Shown: in pieces, positions 31,885 to 38,170 of the stretch
How positions within the stretch are numbered: position 1 is the first letter of the stretch
Layout of the letters: every line of letters begins with the position of its first letter
Source of the DNA: Acidobacteriota bacterium
Lineage (GTDB): Bacteria > Acidobacteriota > Terriglobia > Terriglobales > SCQP01
DNA: 38,170 nucleotides
NCBI GenBank assembly: GCA_027315185.1
Contig: DAHUYO010000025.1
Span: 3,593 to 41,762 of the forward strand
Reading direction: 5' to 3'
The notes under the pieces: model-generated
What the model saw: only the letters and a program-made list of their open reading frames with translations
What the model was told of the DNA's origin: nothing
Database searches by the model: none
Program-made: the position numbers and the translations under genes

Positions 31885-33085
31885 CTAGCCCGGCTCCGCG
31901 CTGTCGCCGGCCGCCAGCTCTCGGACCTCCGTGTTCGAGTCCCAGGCGCACTCCCGACGCAGCTCCACGGAAAGCAGCCTGCGTTCGCGCAGTCCGCTAA
32001 CCACAAACCCACGGCAATAGCCGCACGGCCCCCGTTCGTAGAGCGCGTGCAGGATCTCGGCGTCGCCCTCTCGGTCCAGCCGCCGGTCAATCAGGCGGAG
32101 CAACCCCAGGCCCTGCCGATGGCGCTGATTGTCATCTGCCTCGGCCTCAAACCACCCGAGCGCGACGGCGTGGTCGCCGGGCTGGAAGTTCTCTGCCAGC
32201 AGACTGACAGCCTCGCCGCGCCAGGGCGACTGCTCGGCGACCAGCCGGAAGGCAAGGTTGCGCACGCGCCGGTCCCGTAGCTGCGCCAGCGCTTGCGAAA
32301 ATGCGCAAATGCCCGCATTGTTCCTGCGCGGTTCGGGCCGCCAGCAGCCCGTGCGCGGCGGCGGCAAGGTCGGCCTCACTCGCCTCGCGACCCCAGGAGG
32401 TGAGAATCGCGCCCGGCCGCCGCAGGCCGGAGATGTGCGGCGCCAACTCGCAATAGGCCGCGCCCATCAAGCCCGGCGGGTACTGGCCCCTGCCCGCCGT
32501 CTTCTCGCTCCCCAACGCTGCCAAACGATACAACTTGATCGCCGGGTCTCGCGCCGCGGCCTCCCGCAAAGCCCCCTGGACGATGTCCCTCCCCAGTTGG
32601 TCTTCCGCGACGTATTGCAGCCAGCCAATGTCCGGCTCCAGGCCCTCCACCAGCAGTGCCGCAAGTTTGCGGGCGGCGAACAAGAATCCCGCCAACCCGT
32701 CAAGCTGCACGAATCCGATTCCGATGCCGGCGCCGTGACGCGGGCCGGGGTGGTAGGCCGTGTACATCTGGCGTTTCGCCCGCGCATCGCCGCCGAGGGA
32801 CAGGAGGGTTGCAAAGCGAAAGCGCTGCAGCGCGTCGGGGTTATCGCCGCTTCCCGGCAGCGACTCCAGGACCGCCTCGCAACAAAGCCCCTTGCAGGGC
32901 GCGAACCCAAGCAGGTCCAGCATGTAGGCGGCGCGTGTGCCTTCGGAGGGCAGGTCGTAGGCATAGCAGCGGAGGCAGGCGTCGAGGATCAGCTCGCGGT
33001 AGCGTGTCACGTCGTGCTCCTGAGCATGCACGATCGCGCGGCCCAACCCCAACCGCATTACCCGGCCAAACTCGTGCGCGTCCAT
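31885..33085 (-). pseudogene. HEAT-like repeat protein gene interrupted by a frameshift
   Basis: Read from the ATG at 33085, the frame gives a sensible helical protein for about 263 residues (to QEQCGHLRI) and then degenerates. The coherent sequence continues in the next frame as SQALAQLRDRRVRNLAFRLVAE to the stop at 31885. Removing one base from the A4 run at 32298-32301 (TTTT on the coding strand) joins the parts into a 399-residue protein. The N-terminal half is Cys-rich (DACLRCYAYDLPSEGTRAAY, CKGLCCEAVL). The C-terminal half has paired helices like HEAT repeats (VRNLAFRLVAEQSPWRGEAVSLL seen in parts). Function is unknown. TATTGT lies 8 bases before the ATG. It is either a sequencing or assembly error, a recent mutation, or programmed slippage. 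Confidence 0.7.
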
Positions 33086-33093
33086 CAGCCTTC

Positions 33094-33099
33094 ACAATA
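33094..33099 (-). promoter_or_regulatory. Putative -10 box of the HEAT-like gene (near-leaderless)
   Basis: TATTGT on the minus strand ends 8 bases before the ATG at 33085. GAAGG within the gap could be a weak Shine-Dalgarno, but the gap is too short for a normal leader. It is one of seven similar arrangements in the window. Confidence 0.35.
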
Positions 33100-33282
33100 G
33101 ACCCAACGTGCGATCCGCGCGCACAAGCCGCCCGGTTCTTTGCGGCGGCTGCGGCCTGGCACGCCCGCACCCCGCGGCCTGCCGGCGGCTGTTCGCCGCA
33201 AGCCTGGCCCGTGCGAGTTCGGCCGCCTGCGGTCGTCGGCTCTAGTGCCGCCGCGGTGTCCGGGCGCAGGAACAGCGCGGTG

Positions 33283-33288
33283 CTAAAC
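33283..33288 (+). promoter_or_regulatory. Putative -10 box of the Uma2 gene
   Basis: TAAACT with 25 bases to the ATT codon proposed as start. AGAGG follows at 33297-33301. The -10 hexamer equals those seen upstream of the M61 and small gene-dedA units. Evidence is weak. Confidence 0.3.
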
Positions 33289-33313
33289 TCCGCCATAGAG
33301 GCCCGCGAAGTCC

Positions 33314-33826
33314 ATTGCCTCCCACGCCGGACCGGTCACTATCGAGGAGTACCTGCGCTCGGAGTTCGAGCCCGACGCCGACTATGTGGACGGGCAGATC
33401 GAGGAGCGCCCCATGGGCGAATATGACCACGCGAGCTGGCAGGAAGCCATCCTGGAGTCGTTTCGGCGGCATAAGGCCGAGTGGGGTCTGCGCGTTAGGC
33501 CCTCGTTGCGCCTGCAAACCTCACCCACCCGCTTCCGGGTTCCCGACGTCACGGTGATGCGCCGCGATCAGCCCATCGAGCAAATCCTGACGCGGCCGCC
33601 TTTCGCCGTCTTCGAAGTTCTCTCTCCCGAGGACACGCTGCGCCGAATGCATCGCAAGCTCGGCGACTACGCCGCCATGGGCATTGCGCACGTTTATGTG
33701 ATTGATCCCGCCGGGCCGGTCTATTACCGCTTCCAGAACGGCGACCTGCGGAGCGCCCAACACTTTGGCGCGCCCGGCGAGGCGATCCATTTTCCCCTCG
33801 CCGCCATCGCCGCGTTACTGGATTGA
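33314..33826 (+). CDS. Uma2-family PD-(D/E)xK nuclease-like protein with an ATT start
   Basis: The conserved Uma2 (DUF820) fold is complete: VTIEEYLRSEFEPDADYVDG, then IEERPMGEYDHASWQEA. The nuclease core follows with FRVPDVTVMRRD (Asp) and FAVFEVLSPEDTLRRMHRK (Glu, Ser, Asp, distal Lys), then YAAMGIAHVYVIDP. The conserved start begins upstream of the first usual initiator, a GTG at 33386 that would cut off the first strand. An in-frame TAG stands at 33296-33298, and between it and the GTG no ATG, GTG or TTG occurs; ATT at 33314 is the best candidate. Length from there is 170 residues, slightly below the usual ~190. Uma2 genes are abundant in cyanobacteria and Acidobacteria; their role is unproven. 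Confidence 0.8.
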   Translation: MASHAGPVTIEEYLRSEFEPDADYVDGQIEERPMGEYDHASWQEAILESFRRHKAEWGLRVRPSLRLQTSPTRFRVPDVTVMRRDQPIEQILTRPPFAVFEVLSPEDTLRRMHRKLGDYAAMGIAHVYVIDPAGPVYYRFQNGDLRSAQHFGAPGEAIHFPLAAIAALLD

Positions 33827-33909
33827 GCCGTTAGGCATTCCCGCGGGCCCAGTGCGCGGAATGCAATCGGGCCGCCGCCCACCGGATTCCCTCCCATTCA
33901 TCACGCCAA

Positions 33910-36612
33910 TCACTGGCTTCCGGCTGGCATCCTGGTCAGCATACCGATGTTCTCCGCCAGGCCGGGCTGCACCTCAAACACCACCTGCTTGCCGCCGGGA
34001 GCAACGTCGAAGTAGCCGCCGACGTCGAAATCCAAAAAGTTATCCGCCCAGGTGGGGGGAATGCGTCCCGTGACCCGCGTCAGCCCTCGTCCGTTCCACC
34101 CCATCTTCCACAGCACCGTGGTCAGATCCGGCGCGCCGGCCAGGACGTATAAATGGTTTCCATGGCCCGCCGCGATAGCCACTGCCCACCCGCGAAACAC
34201 CTGCCGCGGCGGCGAGCGGAAGTCGCCGACCCAAACCCCTGCCTGGGGGTCATCGTCCCGGGCCGCGGTCGTGAGATAGGCGATTCGATTTTGCCGCGGA
34301 GACCAGACCACCTGCTGCGTCGTTGGCGGCGCTGCACCCAGTATCCGCGTCATTCCCGTGTGCGGATCCATAACCTCGAAGCGCAACGGGCCAACCCGTC
34401 CGTGGATCCTGGCCGCCCCCAGAAACAAAATCCTGCCGTCCCGGCCCGGCACCGGATAGGACGCGACGGCCTGGCTCACCAGCGTTTGCGGCGAGCCCCC
34501 GGCGACGGGCACCGCGCGGATTTCTTGGGACCGGCTGCGTACCGACCAATAGACGAGCTTTCGTCCGTCCGCCGTCCAACGGGGAAAGATCTGCTGCCAT
34601 TGGTCATGCGCCAGCTCGACGGCGCCGGAGCCATCGCTGTTGGCGATGCCGATGCCCTCCGCGTCCACGCCCTTGAGTGCGGTGAAAAACGCCAATTGCT
34701 TGCCATCGGGCGAATATTCCGGCGCCCACAGCCACCGCGCTGGGTCCACGTCCAAAACGCGCAGCGCGTGCGGCGCCTGGGACGGGCCCAGCTCCAACTC
34801 GGCGAGAGCCATGTCCGTATGGACCGTCGCGAAGAGGATTCGCTTGCCGTCGGCGGATACGTCCAGCTCCGCGTCGTCGCCCTGACCGGCGGTGATCTGC
34901 GCCAAGCCGTGACCGTCGGCGCCGATCTGCCAAAGGTTCATCGCCCCGGCGCGGTTGGAGGCGAAATAAATCGTTCGGCTCCGCGGTCCCCACGCCGGCG
35001 ACAGAGCGAACGCACCCGCCCGCGGCAGCAGACGTGTCTTGCCCGTGGCCAGATTCGCCACCGCGAGCGTCCCGTAGGGCCCGCCGCTCGCATGCATCGC
35101 GGTGAAGGCCAACATCCCCCCATTCGCGGAAACCCGCGGCCCAGCGGTCCAGCTGTATCCCCGCGGCGCCGCGGCCAGTAGGCGCGGATTTTGCCCCAAC
35201 GCCCCCGCCTCCCAAATGTCCCCATCCGCGTTGCTTGCGTATACCAGCTTGCCGTCGGGCGCAAAGCTGGGATCAAACCCATTCAGGATCACGCGCCGCG
35301 CCGGGCCGCCGAGCGCGGGCACCTCCCAGATGTCCCACAGGCCGCTGTGGTTAAGACGGGCAAACGCGATGGTCGTCCCCCGCGGCGACCACGCGGGATG
35401 GGTCTTCAGGTGGGTACCGCGCGTGATGGCCACCGGCCGCCCGCCGCCGGTCAAGCTGATGTAAACGTTGAAGCGACCGCCACGGTTGGAAACAAACGCC
35501 ACCGACCGGCCGTCGGGCGACAGGGCCGGGTCGGCCTGCACCCCGGCGTAGCTGGTGATGGCGGTAAAGCGCCAATGCGCCCGCGCGACCCCGCCGCCGC
35601 GGGCCCACCAGACGGCGCCGCCTGCCGCCAAACCCGCCGCCACAGCCGCGGCCGGCAGCCACCATGCCGGGACGCGGCCGCCGCTCCGGCGGGGGGCGGG
35701 GGGCAGGGCGCCGAGCTGGCTGCTCGATCCGGCGCTAGTCAGCGTCTCCAGGGCGAAGCTCAGGTCTTGCGCGCTCTGTAGCCGCCGCTCCGGCGATTTC
35801 TCCAGACACCGTTCGATGATGCGCGTCAGCGCCGGCGGCAAATCCTTCCCGCCTCCGGTCAGTTCCGGCGGCTCGGCGTTGATGATGGCGTGCAGGGTTT
35901 CGACGCCGCTCGCGCCATGAAAGGCCCGCTGCCCGCTAGCCATTTCATACAGCACCGTGCCCAGGCTGAAAATATCCGAGCGCGCGTCCGCCGCCTGGCC
36001 CCGCGCCTGTTCCGGCGCCATGTACCCCACCGTGCCCAGCACCATGCCGGGCAAGGTCGAGGCCGCCAGCGTCGGCGCCGCCGAGAGGTTGGCGCCGCCG
36101 GCATCTGCGGCAGGGACGCCTTCGGCGGACTTCGCCAGCCCGAAATCCAAAATCTTGATGCGGTCGTCGGCGGTGATAAAGACGTTCTCCGGCTTCAGGT
36201 CGCGGTGGACGATGCCCTGGGCATGGGCAGCGGCCAGGCCGGCGGCAATCTGCGCGCCGTAGTCGGCCACTTTGCGCGCCGCCAGCGCGCCGCCCGCCAG
36301 GCGCTGGCGGAGGGTTTGGCCGTTGAGCAGTTCGCTGACCAGGAACACCCGCCCCTCCAGCGCGCCGTCGCCGATGCCGACGTCGAAGATCGACAGGATG
36401 TTGGGGTGGTTCAGCGCGGCGACCGCCCGCGCCTCCTGCTCGAATCTCCGCCGTCGCTCCGGATCCGCCGCCAAACCGGCCGGCAGAACCTTCAGCGCCA
36501 CCTCGCGCTCCAGCCGCGTGTCCCGCGCCCGGTAAACTTCCCCCATCCCGCCCGCGCCCAACGGCGCGACGATCTGGTACGGTCCTAGCTTCGCGCCAGC
36601 GGCCAGCGGCAT
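33910..36612 (-). CDS. Membrane Ser/Thr protein kinase with a C-terminal PD40/TolB-type beta-propeller
   Basis: The 900-residue product is a Hanks-type kinase (residues ~11-295): glycine loop GAGGMGEVY, catalytic Lys41 in VALKVL, H136-R-D138-L-K-P-E-N catalytic loop, DFG at 156-158, and GTVGYMAPEQARG in the activation segment. A transmembrane helix follows a Pro/Arg linker (WWLPAAAVAAGLAAGGAVWW, 317-336). The ~560 residues beyond are repeated strands such as ADPALSPDGRSVAFVSNRGG and PEYSPDGKQLAFF, a TolB-like propeller that should face the periplasm. The architecture suggests an outside sensor and an inside kinase, and is especially common in Acidobacteria. The neighbouring Uma2 gene is convergent with it. 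A perfect palindrome lies upstream. Confidence 0.95.
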   Translation of the reverse strand: MPLAAGAKLGPYQIVAPLGAGGMGEVYRARDTRLEREVALKVLPAGLAADPERRRRFEQEARAVAALNHPNILSIFDVGIGDGALEGRVFLVSELLNGQTLRQRLAGGALAARKVADYGAQIAAGLAAAHAQGIVHRDLKPENVFITADDRIKILDFGLAKSAEGVPAADAGGANLSAAPTLAASTLPGMVLGTVGYMAPEQARGQAADARSDIFSLGTVLYEMASGQRAFHGASGVETLHAIINAEPPELTGGGKDLPPALTRIIERCLEKSPERRLQSAQDLSFALETLTSAGSSSQLGALPPAPRRSGGRVPAWWLPAAAVAAGLAAGGAVWWARGGGVARAHWRFTAITSYAGVQADPALSPDGRSVAFVSNRGGRFNVYISLTGGGRPVAITRGTHLKTHPAWSPRGTTIAFARLNHSGLWDIWEVPALGGPARRVILNGFDPSFAPDGKLVYASNADGDIWEAGALGQNPRLLAAAPRGYSWTAGPRVSANGGMLAFTAMHASGGPYGTLAVANLATGKTRLLPRAGAFALSPAWGPRSRTIYFASNRAGAMNLWQIGADGHGLAQITAGQGDDAELDVSADGKRILFATVHTDMALAELELGPSQAPHALRVLDVDPARWLWAPEYSPDGKQLAFFTALKGVDAEGIGIANSDGSGAVELAHDQWQQIFPRWTADGRKLVYWSVRSRSQEIRAVPVAGGSPQTLVSQAVASYPVPGRDGRILFLGAARIHGRVGPLRFEVMDPHTGMTRILGAAPPTTQQVVWSPRQNRIAYLTTAARDDDPQAGVWVGDFRSPPRQVFRGWAVAIAAGHGNHLYVLAGAPDLTTVLWKMGWNGRGLTRVTGRIPPTWADNFLDFDVGGYFDVAPGGKQVVFEVQPGLAENIGMLTRMPAGSQ

Positions 36613-36620
36613 AATTCGCG

Positions 36621-36626
36621 ATCATA
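36621..36626 (-). promoter_or_regulatory. Putative -10 box of the kinase gene (near-leaderless)
   Basis: TATGAT on the minus strand, five of six consensus bases, ends 8 bases before the ATG at 36612. No Shine-Dalgarno sequence is present. The 22-base palindrome starts 9 bases further upstream. Confidence 0.45.
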
Positions 36627-36635
36627 CCCCAGCGC

Positions 36636-36657
36636 CGCTGGCGCCGCGGCGCCAGCG
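36636..36657. repeat. Perfect 22-base palindrome upstream of the kinase gene
   Basis: CGCTGGCGCCG (36636-36646) is followed directly by its exact complement CGGCGCCAGCG (36647-36657). It covers the expected -35/spacer region of the kinase promoter. It could be an operator for a dimeric repressor or a transcription terminator hairpin without T run for the opposite gene. Confidence 0.5.
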
Positions 36658-36747
36658 CCCGGGCAATTGCGAGGGAAAACCGCGTAGCGCGAGGGCGCCC
36701 ACCTCGCGCCCGCTAGCCCTAACCCCGAGAACCAGAATCGCGCGGTA

Positions 36748-38170
36748 TTAATGCTCCGCCCTCCGTTCGCGCCGCACCGGGCACAACGCCACATAATCCA
36801 GCGAGGCATTGTTGTCTCCGGCCGGCCAGCCGGTGATGGCGATGGTCTCGCCTGGCCGCAGCCGCACGCCGCGCAGCGTGTGCCGCAGCGCCGTATCGGC
36901 GTTTAGCCGCCGCGCCGGCAAATGCCGGTCCGCCCGCCACGCGGCGCCCGCCACCGCCGGGCGCCGCCCATTGATGGTCACGGCGAATCGCGCCACGCCG
37001 TCGTTCGGGTCGAAATATTCCACGGACAAGTTGTACCGTCCCGCAGGGCGGTGAAAGACAAACGCCGCCGTGCAGGAGCGCCGTCCCGGCGCGCATCCCA
37101 CCCCCTTGCCGCCCGACGCCGCTTCCCAGGGATGAATCGCCTCCACGCGATAACCCGTCAGCCGCATCGCCTCGGCCTCCACGCGGTCGGGATGGCGTCC
37201 GAAGCGCCCCAGTCGGTCCGGGATTCCCGTCCGGTGGTAAAACCATTCGTCAATGTAGTCCCGCCAGACGATCGCGTATCCCGCCTGGTACCGCAGCTCG
37301 CGCAGAATCCCCTGATATCGCCGCCGCGCCCAAGGGCTCCGCATCTCCGGCTTCAGTCGCCGCCACCAGCGCGGCCAACGCGCCGCCTCCGCCGCGCCGG
37401 CGTAATGCGAATCGTAAATTTCCTGAATGATCGTTCGCCCGTTCTTCAGCCGGTAGGTGTACGGCAAATGATGGAAGAACAGTAGGAGATGCTGTGGGCA
37501 GGTGGCCAGCGACGCATAGCGCCGCGCGACCGCCGGCGCATATTCCCCCAGGAACCCGGTGCCCGTCGCCACCGTCCGGTCCATGCCAATGCCGCATTGC
37601 TTCGCCGGCTCTCCGCGCCGGCAGCGGTCGGCGCGGATCCATTGTCCCCAGCCGTTGTGGTCGGCGCTTTGCGGACCGGGCCCGTAATGCGGGCCCAGGA
37701 TGTTGGTCAGGGTTTGCAGCCCCAGCGGCGAACCGGTGTAATCCTCATACGTCGGCCAGGAATCCATCAGGATGCGCGTTACCGTCGCGATCACCCGCGG
37801 CTTCGCGCCGAAGCTCAGCCGCGCCCAGTGCCGCGCAATCGCCCGCGCCCGCAGCCGCGGGTTCCAGGCCAGCCGCCCAAACGCGTACAGGTTGGCCTCC
37901 GCCAGGTAGGACCCCATCCAGTTCGCGTCCCCGCCGACATTGGCCACGCCGGCGAATCCGCCCAGCGGCCGGTGGAACGTGCGGCCCGTCACCAGTTGCC
38001 GCACCGGCGTATCCGGCCCGTTCGCCTGCAAGTTGAAATGCAAAATGTGCCGCCACAGCGGCGCCCAATAAAACACCTGCCGCTGCTGGCCGGTGTATTC
38101 CTGCGTGATCTCCAGCTCCAGCGCCTCATTGGTCCGCCGCAGCGCCCCAATCAGCGGCGAAACCGGCTCC
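36748..38170 (-). CDS. Alpha-glucuronidase, glycoside hydrolase family 67 (C-terminal part, gene continues off the right edge)
   Basis: The visible 473 residues belong to a GH67 enzyme, which removes (4-O-methyl)glucuronic acid from xylan fragments. The edge falls just after the usual DFQxR motif. The window begins with EPVSPLIGALRRTNEALELE, then ITQEYTGQ, whose Glu (codon 38100-38098) aligns by memory with the second catalytic carboxylate of characterised GH67 enzymes; the first Asp and the acid Glu are off the edge. The C-terminal helical domain has WPTYEDYTGSPLG, GIGMDRTVATGTGFLGEYAP and FFHHLPYTYRLKNGRT. About 120 extra residues form a beta-sandwich-like domain (RYNLSVEYFDPNDGVARF, LDYVAL), which shorter bacterial GH67 proteins lack. 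An ORF from a GTG at 38076 is only the internal frame, not the gene start. Confidence 0.9.
   Translation of the reverse strand, partial: EPVSPLIGALRRTNEALELEITQEYTGQQRQVFYWAPLWRHILHFNLQANGPDTPVRQLVTGRTFHRPLGGFAGVANVGGDANWMGSYLAEANLYAFGRLAWNPRLRARAIARHWARLSFGAKPRVIATVTRILMDSWPTYEDYTGSPLGLQTLTNILGPHYGPGPQSADHNGWGQWIRADRCRRGEPAKQCGIGMDRTVATGTGFLGEYAPAVARRYASLATCPQHLLLFFHHLPYTYRLKNGRTIIQEIYDSHYAGAAEAARWPRWWRRLKPEMRSPWARRRYQGILRELRYQAGYAIVWRDYIDEWFYHRTGIPDRLGRFGRHPDRVEAEAMRLTGYRVEAIHPWEAASGGKGVGCAPGRRSCTAAFVFHRPAGRYNLSVEYFDPNDGVARFAVTINGRRPAVAGAAWRADRHLPARRLNADTALRHTLRGVRLRPGETIAITGWPAGDNNASLDYVALCPVRRERRAEH

Noticed and set aside
31921-31950. tRNA-like string GTTCGAGTCCC
   Set aside because: The flanks do not form a T-arm or acceptor stem, and the sequence lies inside the coherent C-terminal frame of the HEAT-like gene on the minus strand.

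Overview
This is a GC-rich bacterial chromosome segment with about 30 tightly packed genes on both strands. No rRNA, tRNA, CRISPR array, insertion sequence or phage gene is visible. The gene content fits Acidobacteriota best. It has a bacillithiol glycosyltransferase (BshA), a membrane Ser/Thr kinase fused to a TolB/PD40-type propeller, an M61 peptidase, a DUF6580-like membrane protein, a Tat-type isoquinoline-oxidoreductase-like molybdoenzyme and a GH67 alpha-glucuronidase. This assignment is inference from family knowledge; there is no marker rRNA.

Layout. 1-58: N-terminus of a membrane protein leaving the window (minus). 59-657: no gene, one hairpin. 658-2265: aldo/keto reductase (plus) and a small protein with a basic tail (minus). 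2560-6410 (minus): ribosomal protein S1 with a strong sigma70 promoter and long leader, a small secreted protein, and bshA. 6710-7608 (minus): a two-gene unit of a 77-residue protein and a DedA membrane protein. 7796-9658: large secreted protein, probably glycosidase-like. 9804-11592: DUF6580-like protein (minus) and an OmpA-like secreted protein (plus), each with a terminator. 11765-16001 (minus): arginine operon argR-argF-argG-argH, with E. coli-like ARG boxes in front of argR. 16044-19235 (minus): rlpA-pyrF-selB operon. 19236-19776: a possible structured RNA ending in a perfect terminator (plus), then a small zinc-ribbon-like membrane protein (minus). 19806-21813: D-Ala-D-Ala carboxypeptidase and a cold-shock protein. 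21929-24639: two-subunit molybdenum hydroxylase. 24806-27955: M61 peptidase and MFS transporter. 27984-31727 (minus): a Kgd-type 2-oxoglutarate dehydrogenase E1-E2 fusion. 31885-33085 (minus): a HEAT-like gene broken by a single-base frameshift. 33314-33826: Uma2-family nuclease-like gene lacking a usual start codon. 33910-36612 (minus): Ser/Thr kinase. 36748-38170 (minus): C-terminal part of a GH67 alpha-glucuronidase.

Functionally this is mostly housekeeping: translation (S1, SelB), arginine and pyrimidine synthesis, TCA cycle, thiol synthesis and cell-wall remodelling. Scattered accessory genes lie between (kinase, Uma2, molybdoenzyme, hemicellulose degradation).

The less ordinary signals are: a recurrent arrangement in which a TANNNT -10 box sits only 6-8 bases before the start codon of genes without a Shine-Dalgarno sequence (leaderless transcripts); the possible ncRNA at 19.3-19.5 kb; the frameshifted HEAT-like gene; the ATT-start Uma2 gene; and dispersed-repeat-like intergenic elements near 0.4 and 2.3 kb. 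I did not find a clearly new multi-gene system.
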